Assembly (NCBI GenBank): GCA_036397995.1
Contig: DASWHX010000049.1
Location: 1 to 39,460 of the forward strand
Length of the DNA stretch: 39,460 bases
Source of the DNA: DASWHX01 sp036397995
Lineage (GTDB): Bacteria > Bacteroidota > Bacteroidia > Cytophagales > Cyclobacteriaceae
Direction: 5' to 3'
The notes under the pieces are model-generated. The model had not been told where the DNA came from, did no database searches, and saw only the letters and a program-made list of their open reading frames with translations. A program made the position numbers and the translations under genes. Positions 31,424-39,460 of the stretch are shown here, one piece after another (the stretch's first letter is position 1; every line of letters starts with the position of its first letter).

Positions 31424-32139
31424 TGGTTATAGAAGTTGAAAACCTGGTGAAAAAGTTTGGTGATTTCACTGCTGTGGACAACATCAGTTTTGAAGTTAAG
31501 GAAGGAGAAATTTTTGGTTTCCTTGGTGCAAATGGAGCTGGTAAAACTACGGCAATAAAGATGCTATGCGGTTTAATGGCTCCAACATCAGGTAGGGGTG
31601 TGGTGGCCGGATTCGATATTAAAACACAAAGAGAAAAAGTCAAAAGGAGAATAGGATACATGAGCCAAAAGTTTTCGTTGTACGATGATCTCTCATCCTA
31701 TGAAAACATCATGTTCTATGGGGGTATTTATGGTATCCGCAGGAAAGAGTTAAAGAAAAAGGCGGAGCGTTTAATCAGAAAATTAGGGCTCGAATCAGTA
31801 GAGAATAAACTCCTGAAAAGTCTTCCACCCGGATGGAAACAGAAACTTGCATTTTCAGTGGCTTTACTTCATGAGCCGAGCGTAATTTTTCTGGATGAAC
31901 CCACCGGCGGCGTAGATCCCGTCACAAGAAGACAATTTTGGGAATTGATTTATGAAACTGCCACAGAAGGAAAAACCATATTCGTGACCACCCATTATAT
32001 GGATGAGGCGGAGTATTGTGATCGGGTATCTATAATGGTAAATGGAAGGATTGATGCCATGGCATCTCCGGCAGAATTAAAACAGAATTTCGAAGTTACC
32101 AGTATGGAGGATGTTTTTCTGAAACTTGCAAGGTCATGA
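31423..32139 (+). CDS. ABC transporter ATPase, second NBD (YbhF C-terminal half-like)
   Basis: 238 residues: Walker A GANGAGKT (35-42), Walker B IFLDE (E159), switch His 191 in TTHYMDEAEYCDR. The signature is degenerate: LPPGW (134-138) in place of LSGGQ. This matches the C-terminal half of YbhF (LPLGW-type). The open frame extends to 31384, but 31423 is the correct start: ATG overlaps the previous TAA and gives the NBD N terminus. It overlaps the following permease by 4 bp (ATGA). Confidence 0.93.
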   Translation: MVIEVENLVKKFGDFTAVDNISFEVKEGEIFGFLGANGAGKTTAIKMLCGLMAPTSGRGVVAGFDIKTQREKVKRRIGYMSQKFSLYDDLSSYENIMFYGGIYGIRRKELKKKAERLIRKLGLESVENKLLKSLPPGWKQKLAFSVALLHEPSVIFLDEPTGGVDPVTRRQFWELIYETATEGKTIFVTTHYMDEAEYCDRVSIMVNGRIDAMASPAELKQNFEVTSMEDVFLKLARS

Positions 32140-33239
32140 AACGGTTTGCCGGTTTTTTCAAAAAAGAATTAATTCACATCATTCGTGATCCCCGTACCCT
32201 TATTATCTTGTTCGGAATGCCTTTTGTTCAAATATTATTATTTGGGTATGCAATAACTAATGAAGTGAAGAATGCCCGAATCGCCATACTTGATAACTCT
32301 AAGGATGAAGTCAGTTTTAAACTCATTGATAAAATTCTTAGCAGCGGGTATTTCACTATGTCGGAGTATTTGCAGACTTCAGCTGAAATTGACCATGCAT
32401 TTAAGCAAGGTGAAGTAAAGCTTGCAGTGGTCATTCCTGAAAGACTTTCGGAAAAATTGAAAAGAAATGAGTTAGTTCAGATTCAGTTAATATCTGATGC
32501 CACCGATCCCAATACGGGCAACACACTTATCAATTATACTTCCGCAATAATACGGGATTTTGAATTTTCAAGAAGTGAAAACTTACGACCTGTTTTGATC
32601 AACCCGGAAATAAAAATGCGTTATAATCCAGGTTTAAAAAGCGTTTATCTCTTCATTCCCGGAATTATCTCGGTAATTCTAATGCTGGTTTCCACGATGA
32701 TGACTTCCATTTCTTTAACAAGGGAGAAAGAACTGGGAACAATGGAAGTGCTGCTTGCTTCGCCAATGAAACCGGCCCAGGTGATAATTTCTAAAGTAAT
32801 CCCATACCTTTTTTTGGCTTTTGGAAATGCATTGCTCATCCTGGCCTTGGGGTATATCGTATTTGATGTTCCGGTTAAGGGAAGTTTAACACTTCTCTTA
32901 TTTGAAAGTCTTTTGTTTATAGCCGTAGCATTGTCTTTAGGGATTCTCATTTCTACAAAAACCGACTCACAGCAAGTTGCTCTGATGATTTCTCTTTTTG
33001 CGCTGATGCTGCCAACCATAATATTATCAGGTTTTATTTTTCCAGTTGAAAATATGCCGGTTATCCTTCAGATAATTTCGAACATCATACCGGCAAAATG
33101 GTTTATCGTGATTGTGAAGGGAATAATGTTGAAGGGGATTGGTATTGCTGAACTTTGGAAAGAAACCCTGATACTTGTGGGATTTATTTTCGTTCTGATA
33201 ATTGCAAGTGTAAAAAACTATAAAGTGAGATTGGAATGA
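32136..33239 (+). CDS. ABC-2 type permease (YbhS/YhhJ-like), first
   Basis: The 367 residues start KRFAGFFKKELIHIIRDPRTLIILFGMPFVQILLFGYA (first membrane helix), followed by a large periplasmic domain (~40-170). Five more helices come in the C-terminal half (VYLFIPGIISVILMLVSTM, etc.), with the family motif REKELGTMEVLLASPMKPAQVI. It exports a compound in complex with the adaptor and TolC. It overlaps both neighbours by 4 bp. Confidence 0.92.
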   Translation: MKRFAGFFKKELIHIIRDPRTLIILFGMPFVQILLFGYAITNEVKNARIAILDNSKDEVSFKLIDKILSSGYFTMSEYLQTSAEIDHAFKQGEVKLAVVIPERLSEKLKRNELVQIQLISDATDPNTGNTLINYTSAIIRDFEFSRSENLRPVLINPEIKMRYNPGLKSVYLFIPGIISVILMLVSTMMTSISLTREKELGTMEVLLASPMKPAQVIISKVIPYLFLAFGNALLILALGYIVFDVPVKGSLTLLLFESLLFIAVALSLGILISTKTDSQQVALMISLFALMLPTIILSGFIFPVENMPVILQIISNIIPAKWFIVIVKGIMLKGIGIAELWKETLILVGFIFVLIIASVKNYKVRLE

Positions 33240-34348
33240 GAGTTTTGCTTATCATCATTCAAAAGGAATTCAAACAGATATTCCGGAACCGGGGTATGCT
33301 TCCAATCATATTTGTATTGCCGATCATTCAATTATTAATATTGGCTAACGCGGCAACTTTTGATATTAAGAACATAAAGATTAGAATAGTTGATAAAGAT
33401 CTAAGTTCCGAATCCCGAAGGCTGGTTAGCAAGTTTGAAGGTTCTCCATATTTTTTAGTTGAAAAATGGAGTTTGAGCAGTTTCAATAATGAATATGATC
33501 TGGATGTTGGTACGGTAGATTTAATTCTGGAGATTCCCAATCATTTTGGAAGAGATTTATATGAAACAGGATTTAGCAGTGTTCAATTATTGGTGAATGC
33601 CATCGATGGAATCAAAGCCGGCCTGGGAACCAACTATGCACAATCTGTAATGGTGGATTTCCTTGGTGAGTTTGGTGCCACAGCACCAGGAAGTAAGATT
33701 GCTAAACCCATTGAAATTATCCCGGCTAATTGGTACAATGAAGAACTGAATTATAAGGAGTTCATGGTTCCGGGTATATTGGTTCTTCTTGTTACCATGA
33801 TTGGCGCATTTCTTACTTCCATGAACATAGTGCGAGAAAAGGAAATTGGCACTATTGAACAATTGAATGTTACTCCAATACATAAAACGCAATTTATTTT
33901 GGGTAAACTGGCTCCTTTCTGGGTTCTTGGATTGTTTGTATTCGGATTTGGATTATTGGTAGGAAAAATACTCTATGATATCCCCATCGAAGGGAGTTTA
34001 TGGGTACTGTTTGCATTCGCAGGTGTCTATCTTTTTACTGTTTTGGGTATTGGATTATTTGTATCAACAGTTACAAATACTCAGCAACAAGCCATGTTCA
34101 TCTCATGGTTTTTTCTGGTAATCTTTATTTTAATGAGTGGATTGTTTACAGCAATAGAAAACATGCCTATGTGGGCACAGAAAATAACGTACTTTAATCC
34201 TGTAAGGTATTTCATGGAGGTAGTCAGGCTGGTATTGCTGAAGGGTGCGGGATTTAAAGAAGTTCAAAGGCATTTTGTAATAATGGCTGTTTTTTCAACT
34301 GCTGTCATTTCGCTGGCTGTGTTGAGATATCGCAAAAGCTCCGGCTAA
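33236..34348 (+). CDS. ABC-2 type permease (YbhR-like), second
   Basis: The 370 residues have the same topology as the preceding permease: IIQKEFKQIFRNRGMLPIIFVLPIIQLLILANA first helix, periplasmic domain, then five helices with REKEIGTIEQLNVTPIHKTQFILGK. The pair would form the membrane core of the exporter. Substrate cannot be told from sequence; E. coli YbhGFSR handles cations and drugs. Last gene of the operon. Confidence 0.92.
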   Translation: MRVLLIIIQKEFKQIFRNRGMLPIIFVLPIIQLLILANAATFDIKNIKIRIVDKDLSSESRRLVSKFEGSPYFLVEKWSLSSFNNEYDLDVGTVDLILEIPNHFGRDLYETGFSSVQLLVNAIDGIKAGLGTNYAQSVMVDFLGEFGATAPGSKIAKPIEIIPANWYNEELNYKEFMVPGILVLLVTMIGAFLTSMNIVREKEIGTIEQLNVTPIHKTQFILGKLAPFWVLGLFVFGFGLLVGKILYDIPIEGSLWVLFAFAGVYLFTVLGIGLFVSTVTNTQQQAMFISWFFLVIFILMSGLFTAIENMPMWAQKITYFNPVRYFMEVVRLVLLKGAGFKEVQRHFVIMAVFSTAVISLAVLRYRKSSG

Positions 34349-34379
34349 GTCTGTTTTCCTTCGGAATTATTTCATAAAT

Positions 34380-34387
34380 TACTTTTG
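34380..34387 (+). promoter_or_regulatory. Putative -7 box of the aminotransferase gene
   Basis: TACTTTTG matches TAnnTTTG exactly and ends 18 nt before the ATG at 34406. It covers an in-frame TTG at 34385, so that longer start is unlikely. Confidence 0.5.
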
Positions 34388-34405
34388 AAATCAAAATTCT
34401 GTACC

Positions 34406-35557
34406 ATGAGCATTAAGAATACCCGCAGGGAATGGTTGAAGTCTGCCGCGCTGCTGGCTGCAGGTCTGTCAACCGCGAATTTTACTCTTTCAAACCCCAC
34501 AAAGACACCTGTTTATAATCCATATACGGGGGAATGGATGTTGAATTTGCCAGACCAGGGGTTAAGAGCCCGGCTTAATTACAACGAGAATCCATACGGT
34601 CCTTCTGAAAAAGCTTTACAGGCATTAAGGGATGCACTTGGTGAATCAAGCAGATATGCTTTTTCAATGGCTGACCAATTCAAAGAAATGATTGCCGAAA
34701 AAGAAGGAGTCTCCGCGGATCATATTTTTCTTTCTGCAGGTTCCCTGGAATTTCTGGCATTAACGGCATTGGCGCATGGACTGGAAGGGGGAAATATCAT
34801 CTCTGCTTATCCAACCTTTCAATCACTGATGGATACCGCGGCTGCATTTGACTGTGAATGGAAGCGAATTCCTGTTGATAGTAATTATAAACATGATTTA
34901 GGAAGAATGGAGGAGGCAGTCAACAGCAACACTAAGCTGATGTACATCTGCAATCCTAACAATCCTACAGGAACGTTTCTGGATACAGCCGAACTTGCAG
35001 AATTTTGCAAGCGGGTTTCCAACCGTGTAACCGTATTTGTTGATGAAGCCTACACAGAATTTCATCCCGATCCGGAATCAATCACTGTGAAACACTTAGT
35101 TAAGGAAGGTCACAATGTTATTATTGCAAAAACTTTCTCCAAGATCCATGGATTTGCGGGATTAAGAGTGGGCTATGCAATCGCGCAGCCGGCTAAGATA
35201 AGAAAAATTGAAGCTTACAGGTTGCAAATGACTACCATGACCGGACCTTCCATTGCTGCAGCCATGGCTAGCTATCAGGATCAGGAATTTATGAATTTCT
35301 GCCGGAAGAAAAATACCATGGCACGGGAACAAACTTATACAATTCTTAAAGATCAGGGTTATGAGTACGTTCCTTCTCACACAAGTTTTATGATCTTCCG
35401 AATTAATACGGAGCCCAAATCATTCCTGAAAGGAATGCGGGATCAGGGAGTAGGAGTACGCAGTTGGACTTTTCACAATAAAGACTGGTGCCGTGTAAGT
35501 ATGGGAACTGTGGAAGAAATGGAAATTTTTGGGAATGCGCTGAAAATGATTAGTTAA
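34406..35557 (+). CDS. Tat-exported PLP aminotransferase, HisC-like
   Basis: The 383 residues have a twin-arginine leader (NTRREWLKSAALLAAGLS, R7-R8). A class I/II aminotransferase follows: LNYNENPYGPSEKAL, ICNPNNPTGTFL, VDEAYTEFHP (cofactor Asp), and KTFSKIHGFAGLRVGYA with the Schiff-base Lys; a C-terminal Arg-containing segment (GVRSWTFHNKDWCRVSMGT) is last. The fold matches histidinol-phosphate aminotransferase, but a periplasmic location excludes a usual role in histidine synthesis. Tat export suggests that the cofactor is loaded before transport. Substrate unknown. It has its own promoter, so it is separate from the exporter operon. Confidence 0.88.
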   Translation: MSIKNTRREWLKSAALLAAGLSTANFTLSNPTKTPVYNPYTGEWMLNLPDQGLRARLNYNENPYGPSEKALQALRDALGESSRYAFSMADQFKEMIAEKEGVSADHIFLSAGSLEFLALTALAHGLEGGNIISAYPTFQSLMDTAAAFDCEWKRIPVDSNYKHDLGRMEEAVNSNTKLMYICNPNNPTGTFLDTAELAEFCKRVSNRVTVFVDEAYTEFHPDPESITVKHLVKEGHNVIIAKTFSKIHGFAGLRVGYAIAQPAKIRKIEAYRLQMTTMTGPSIAAAMASYQDQEFMNFCRKKNTMAREQTYTILKDQGYEYVPSHTSFMIFRINTEPKSFLKGMRDQGVGVRSWTFHNKDWCRVSMGTVEEMEIFGNALKMIS

Positions 35558-35672
35558 GATTGAAATTGAATATTTACATTTTCCCGAAGGGAACCCGGGA
35601 ATTCCATGTTTGAGCCTGCCTGGAAACAGACAGGACCGAATGGGTTGAGTTGGGAGAGACAAATTCAATCTT
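35556..35672 (+). ncRNA. Structured element between convergent genes
   Basis: A long-range stem AAGATTGAAATTG (35556-35568) / CAAATTCAATCTT (35660-35672) pairs at 12 of 13 positions. It encloses TTCCC-GAA-GGGAA (35581-35593) and CCTGCCTG-GAAA-CAGACAGG (35615-35634, one mismatch, GAAA tetraloop). The outer stem begins in the stop codon of the aminotransferase gene. No T tract follows. It could be a folded 3' UTR or small RNA. No known RNA family was recognised. Confidence 0.4.
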
Positions 35673-35707
35673 CAAGAACCAGGTAATTTTGTTGGATAAT
35701 GACACCC

Positions 35708-36193
35708 TCATTTATCTATTCGCTCCAAATAAACATTCTTCTCCTTTAACTTGGTACCGCGTCTTTTAAAGGCTACTAATTTGTCATCCTTCATCAGCCA
35801 AATTTCATCTTCATCGTACTGGTCGCCCTCTTCAGTAATGATTAGTTCCCCTTTTGAATTAATGAACCAACGGTTATCATTTTCATCTTCTCTTTCTCCC
35901 ATTGCATAAATCTCTAACCTGCCATTTTTCAGAAATTCAAACCGGATATCTATTTCCTCCATAATATTCGCAACGAGTGCTTTTACCCCGCTTGAAATTA
36001 CATGGCCCAGGAAAGATTCATCGACTTCCCGATCTATATAGTCTTCGTCATCCTCATTATCTTCATTATCCTCTTCCATTACAATTACAAGTTTCCAGGT
36101 GCCTGTTATGTCTTTATCAGTCAGTTTTTTCTGTGAATGCCCAAGTATTGGAAGTATAAACAGGGCGATAAGTGTTAATATTCTTGTTTTCAT
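35708..36193 (-). CDS. Secreted lipocalin-like protein, acidic
   Basis: The 161 residues have a signal peptide (MKTRILTLIALFILPILGHSQ) and a body starting KDITGTWKLV, the usual first strand of lipocalin-like/DUF4488-type Bacteroidota proteins. A very acidic loop (MEEDNEDNEDDEDYIDRE, ~39-56) follows and could bind Ca or other cations. Later strands: IRFEFLKNGRLEIYA, RWFINSKGELIITEE, EIWLMKDDKLVAFKR. Ligand unknown. It stands alone. Confidence 0.7.
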   Translation of the reverse strand: MKTRILTLIALFILPILGHSQKKLTDKDITGTWKLVIVMEEDNEDNEDDEDYIDREVDESFLGHVISSGVKALVANIMEEIDIRFEFLKNGRLEIYAMGEREDENDNRWFINSKGELIITEEGDQYDEDEIWLMKDDKLVAFKRRGTKLKEKNVYLERIDK

Positions 36194-36298
36194 GGTCTGA
36201 AATTTAATTAATAGACTGGTTTTTCCGCGTTTTGTTACAACAAGACATTCAATATAGATTTAACGTATAGGCTGTGAAATTGGTTAGAAACCGAAGAC

Positions 36299-37678
36299 TT
36301 ATTTTAATGCGGAAAGTTCAAGAGTAAATTTGGTTCCCTTCATAGGCACTGAGGTTACCTTGATAGTGCCACCAAGCCTCAGTATAGCTTCCTGAACAAT
36401 ATACAATCCCAAACCAGACCCGCCTGTATTTTCAGAGGCTCTGTAAAACATTTCAAAAATCCTTCCGATGTGAGCTTCTTCAATCCCAATTCCGTTATCC
36501 TCAATTTCCAGAATTAGATTTTCCCTTGCGATATGGGCTGATATTCTAATGAATGGTTCGTTTCTACCCCGGTATTTTATAGAATTTGAAATCAAATTAT
36601 TCAAAATGATTTTGAATCTTTCCTGATCGGTTTGAAATTCAAAATCTGGTTTGATATCCACCTCAACCTTTATGGAGTTAAACCCTTCTGAAAACTTTAA
36701 ATCTTCAACGGTTTCATTAATTGCCGTCCTAATATTTATTTTTCTGATTCTTAGCGCACCCTTATTATTCTGTGAAAAAACCATGATATCGCTGATTATG
36801 CTATCCAGCTTATTGATTCTTTCTTCAATCATTCCGAAATATTCTGAAACCTTAGATTGATCCTTTTCAAGTCTTGCCACATTTAACAATCCCAAAACCG
36901 ACGCCAGCGGTGCTCGTAAATCATGACTGGTGCTGTAAACCAGACTGTCAAGATCCTTATTCGCTTTTTTAAGTTCCCTGCTTTCGTCTTCGAGTAGCCA
37001 CACTATCATTCCAACTCCCATTAAAGATTGAATTAACAAATCCGCTACACCCAGGTAAATTGTGAAACCAAATAAGGTATGATTACCCATGTATCCCATT
37101 ATAATTGCAATCGCATAATGAAATTGCTGGAGCCCATAAATCAAGAACATCCAAAAGACAAGTTTAACACCAAGACCACGATGAATCATGGTACTCCGGT
37201 AGATCATAAATGCGGCTACCATAAAAGAAACTCCACTTATCAGGGATCTAAACCCGGCCCGGGTAAGGATTCTTCCGAGGGCATTTGGGTCCTGTATATT
37301 AACAAAAACAAAAACCAATGATGCAACAAGAACAAGAATTAATGAAAGAACAACAATCCTATTTTTTACCGCTCCTTTAGTTGCAACTTCGTAGGTTCCC
37401 TTCGTTAGGAAAACCAATTGAAAGTATCCAAAGAAAAGGCCGATTAATGTTATAAAAATTCTAATCCCATTATCCGGAGGAATTACTTCAATTAAAGAAT
37501 AAGAAATTGCAATACCAATTAAATATATCCCAAAGCCAATCCAACTGAGACACCAGGATTTAAGGTATTTGTGCCTGTAACTAATATAGAATCTGTAAAG
37601 GATAATCGCGAGAATTAATGCCCCTGCCCCTTGAGTCAGATAAAGTATCAATGAATGAATATATTCGGAATTGGACAC
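36299..37678 (-). CDS. Membrane sensor histidine kinase (orphan)
   Basis: 459 residues. Seven to eight hydrophobic helices in ~1-228 form a 7TM-type sensor (SLILYLTQGAGALILAIILYRF ... LIQSLMGVGMIVWLL). A short coiled linker leads to a HisKA domain with phospho-acceptor H252 in STSHDLRAPL. HATPase_c boxes follow: N box NNLISNSIKYRG, G1 EDNGIGI, F box FEMFYRA, and G2 GGSGLGLYIV. The start is GTG at 37678; no in-frame ATG lies just upstream. No response regulator lies next to it. Confidence 0.9.
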   Translation of the reverse strand: MSNSEYIHSLILYLTQGAGALILAIILYRFYISYRHKYLKSWCLSWIGFGIYLIGIAISYSLIEVIPPDNGIRIFITLIGLFFGYFQLVFLTKGTYEVATKGAVKNRIVVLSLILVLVASLVFVFVNIQDPNALGRILTRAGFRSLISGVSFMVAAFMIYRSTMIHRGLGVKLVFWMFLIYGLQQFHYAIAIIMGYMGNHTLFGFTIYLGVADLLIQSLMGVGMIVWLLEDESRELKKANKDLDSLVYSTSHDLRAPLASVLGLLNVARLEKDQSKVSEYFGMIEERINKLDSIISDIMVFSQNNKGALRIRKINIRTAINETVEDLKFSEGFNSIKVEVDIKPDFEFQTDQERFKIILNNLISNSIKYRGRNEPFIRISAHIARENLILEIEDNGIGIEEAHIGRIFEMFYRASENTGGSGLGLYIVQEAILRLGGTIKVTSVPMKGTKFTLELSALK

Positions 37679-37749
37679 CAGGAGTCGATTTTTTTGGAAA
37701 ACCCGGGGTAATATTACAATATTTTTAATTTTAAACGATAGTGAATTTT

Positions 37750-38658
37750 ATGACAGGCAATCTCTCTCTCAAATTGAGGATCTTCATTTGGCTATCGCAA
37801 TGCATAATGGGACCTTTGCCCGAAAAGAATCCACTTAAAGCCAGGAGAATTTCAAACTCGAAACATACTGCCTGGGTCAGAGATAGAAGGTGGAAGGTGG
37901 CTAAAGTTGAGGACTTTGAGATAGAAAATGGATTAAGAATGAGGGTTTACAAGCCGGAAATGCCAACCAATGGCAAGGTAATTTGCTATTTCCATGGAGG
38001 CGGATTTGTAATTGGTGGCCTGGATTCCCATGATAATATTTGCAGAAGATTATGCCAATCTGCAAGGGTTAACCTTTATTCAATTGATTATCGCCAGGGA
38101 CCCGAATTTAAATTTCCAGCTGCAAATGAAGATGCGATTGCGGCAATCGATTGGGTTAGGAAGCAAGTTGTTGATGGTGTTGCAACAACTGATTTATTAG
38201 TGGCGGGTGATAGTGCCGGTGGAAACCTGGCAGCATTTGCTTCCCTGCATTACCCGGATTTAATTCATAAGCAGATATTGATTTATCCCGTCCTTGATTT
38301 CATTAAGCCCAAACCATATCACCAGATAAAATATTCATTCTTTAACTCAGAAAATGATGCCAGCTGGTATGCGAAACATTATTTAAATGATGAAAAAGAA
38401 AAATTAGATTCCAGATTGTCATTATTAACGCGAAAGGATCTGGCTAAATCTCCGGAGACAATGATTGTTATCGCGGAGCATGATATTCTTAAATTTGAAG
38501 CTATTGAATTTGCCAAGAAACTGATTTCTCTGGGTATTAAGGTGGATGTAAAAAAATATGCCGGAATGGTTCATGGCTTTCTTAACTTTCCACGATGGGC
38601 ATCAAAAGCTAAAACAACTTTTGAGGATATTGCAGAATTTATTTTGAAAAAAGATTAA
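37750..38658 (+). CDS. Alpha/beta hydrolase, hormone-sensitive-lipase-like
   Basis: 302 residues with the HSL/Aes family marks: oxyanion motif FHGGGFVIGG (HGGG), nucleophile elbow GDSAGGN, acid in IAEHDIL and the catalytic His in MVHGFLNFP. Probably a carboxylesterase on short acyl esters. No signal peptide is clear, so cytosolic. The frame opens with GTG at 37741, 9 nt upstream of the ATG chosen here; a 7/8 -7 box (TATTTTTA, 37720-37727) lies 22 nt before the ATG. The START gene follows 25 bp later. Confidence 0.9.
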   Translation: MTGNLSLKLRIFIWLSQCIMGPLPEKNPLKARRISNSKHTAWVRDRRWKVAKVEDFEIENGLRMRVYKPEMPTNGKVICYFHGGGFVIGGLDSHDNICRRLCQSARVNLYSIDYRQGPEFKFPAANEDAIAAIDWVRKQVVDGVATTDLLVAGDSAGGNLAAFASLHYPDLIHKQILIYPVLDFIKPKPYHQIKYSFFNSENDASWYAKHYLNDEKEKLDSRLSLLTRKDLAKSPETMIVIAEHDILKFEAIEFAKKLISLGIKVDVKKYAGMVHGFLNFPRWASKAKTTFEDIAEFILKKD

Positions 38659-38683
38659 TTATTTTGAGAAGAGTCAAATAAAA

Positions 38684-39358
38684 ATGATTGCGACTGGTTT
38701 AACTTTCGCGACGAAAAGAAATTTCTTTTTGCTTATATCAACTATTGCACTGGGCTCTGCTTATGGGCAAGATGTGCCATGGGAATTCGCTCAGGATAAA
38801 GAGGGGATAGAAGTTTATACCCGACAGCCGGGAGGATCCAAGTTCAAGGAATTTAAAGGGATAACGGAAATTAAACTTTCATTACACAGCGCAATTGCTT
38901 TACTCACTGATGTAAACACCATGCCGGAATGGGTTTCAGATTGTGAATCCACTAAATTGATTGAAAAGAAAGAAAATAAAGTTATTTACCACATGGTAAT
39001 CGGAGTTCCTTTTCCATTTGATGACAGAGATATGGTTCAGGAACTTACATTTATTTATGACAAAGAAACGCGTAACATGGAAATCAACCTCGGGCAGAAT
39101 GATGAGATAATGGATCCCTTGAGAGGAGTTGTAAGAATGCCCGTCTCTGTTGGCAAATGGACCTTTGAACATTTGGGAAAAGAAAAGTACCGGGTCACCT
39201 TCGAATATTTGTCAGATCCGGGTGGCGCGCTACCTGCCTGGCTTGTTAATCCCTTTCTTATCAGGATGCCATACAAAACACTTTTGAATTTCAAAGAAAG
39301 AGTAAACTATCCTCAATATAAATCTGCTTATTTTGATTGGCTTGGCGCAACAAAATAA
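38684..39358 (+). CDS. Exported START-domain protein
   Basis: The 224 residues have an N-terminal signal (RNFFLLISTIALGSAYGQ) and one START-like domain: WEFAQDKEGIEVYTRQ, then DVNTMPEWVSDCESTKLIEK, then FPFDDRDMVQE, then YLSDPGGALPAWLVN. START domains bind lipids in a deep pocket. Export to the periplasm and co-direction with a lipase-like gene suggest lipid handling, but the ligand is unknown. Confidence 0.85.
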   Translation: MIATGLTFATKRNFFLLISTIALGSAYGQDVPWEFAQDKEGIEVYTRQPGGSKFKEFKGITEIKLSLHSAIALLTDVNTMPEWVSDCESTKLIEKKENKVIYHMVIGVPFPFDDRDMVQELTFIYDKETRNMEINLGQNDEIMDPLRGVVRMPVSVGKWTFEHLGKEKYRVTFEYLSDPGGALPAWLVNPFLIRMPYKTLLNFKERVNYPQYKSAYFDWLGATK

Positions 39359-39392
39359 GATTCTTTTTCCTTAATTTACAGATTAAAATCTA

Positions 39393-39460
39393 ATGATGAT
39401 CGACTTAAGGAGCGACACACTGACAAAGCCATCAAAGGAGATGCTGGAAGCCATGATGGC
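39393..39460 (+). CDS. L-threonine aldolase family, 5' end only
   Basis: The frame from ATG 39393 (or the next ATG, 39396) reads MIDLRSDTLTKPSKEMLEAM and is open to the window edge. IDLRSDTxTKP is the N-terminal signature of low-specificity threonine aldolases, PLP enzymes that cleave threonine to glycine and acetaldehyde. Only ~22 codons are visible; the rest lies beyond the window. It follows the START gene by 34 bp. Confidence 0.85.
   Translation, partial: MMIDLRSDTLTKPSKEMLEAMM

Noticed and set aside
32645..33019. 124-codon minus-strand ORF
   Set aside because: It lies fully inside the ABC permease gene and its sequence has no recognisable features; it is a shadow of the real gene.
34385..34405. 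TTG start of the aminotransferase
   Set aside because: The TTG is part of a perfect -7 box and would put residues ahead of the Tat leader.

Overview
The window looks like a chromosomal piece of a Bacteroidota bacterium, probably a free-living gliding relative of the Cytophagales. The evidence is a type IX secretion (type B, gliding-motility-associated) C-terminal sorting domain, the NagB-PIG-L fusion typical of the phylum, lipoproteins with short lipoboxes, several near-perfect Bacteroidota -7 boxes (TAnnTTTG) 13-48 nt upstream of start codons, few clear Shine-Dalgarno sequences, and AT-rich intergenic DNA. Everything fits one resident chromosome. I see no phage, transposase, CRISPR, rRNA or tRNA.

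Layout. 1-2622 is the least ordinary part: two arrays of ~91-bp imperfect-palindrome repeats flank a lipoprotein, a truncated second copy of that lipoprotein and a GxxExxY (PD-(D/E)XK-like) gene that sits directly between repeat copies. 2623-5362 (minus) is an acyltransferase-gpsA pair that would start phospholipid synthesis. 5488-10707 holds a small membrane protein, a very large secreted T9SS cargo protein with a DCC-family thiol protein behind it, fabD, and folK tail-to-tail with fabD. 10769-16565 is sppA followed by a tight bioB-bioF-bioD-bioA operon. 16618-20813 has an exported TPR protein, a convergent S9 peptidase and an exported ankyrin protein. 20891-24982 has a threonine-synthase-like gene, a LysR regulator and, divergently, nagB-PIG-L. 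25050-26935 has a TerB-like protein, a sterol-desaturase-family membrane hydroxylase and a frameshifted outer-membrane barrel relic.

26936-34348 holds an intact outer-membrane barrel gene with a clear terminator, then a six-gene efflux operon: TetR regulator, TolC, HlyD-type lipoprotein, two separate ABC ATPases and two ABC-2 permeases (YbhGFSR-like, with YbhF split into two genes). The TetR gene is preceded by a dyad that probably serves as its own operator. 34406-39460 has a Tat-exported aminotransferase, a structured convergent intergenic region, a lipocalin-like secreted protein, an orphan histidine kinase, an alpha/beta hydrolase with a START-domain protein, and the first codons of a threonine aldolase.

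Most genes are housekeeping or envelope functions. The points most worth a second look are the repeat/GxxExxY locus, the complementary active-site defects of the two ABC ATPases, the LysR/thrC-like pair with its inverted repeat, the folded element at 35556-35672 and the broken barrel gene at 26439-26755.
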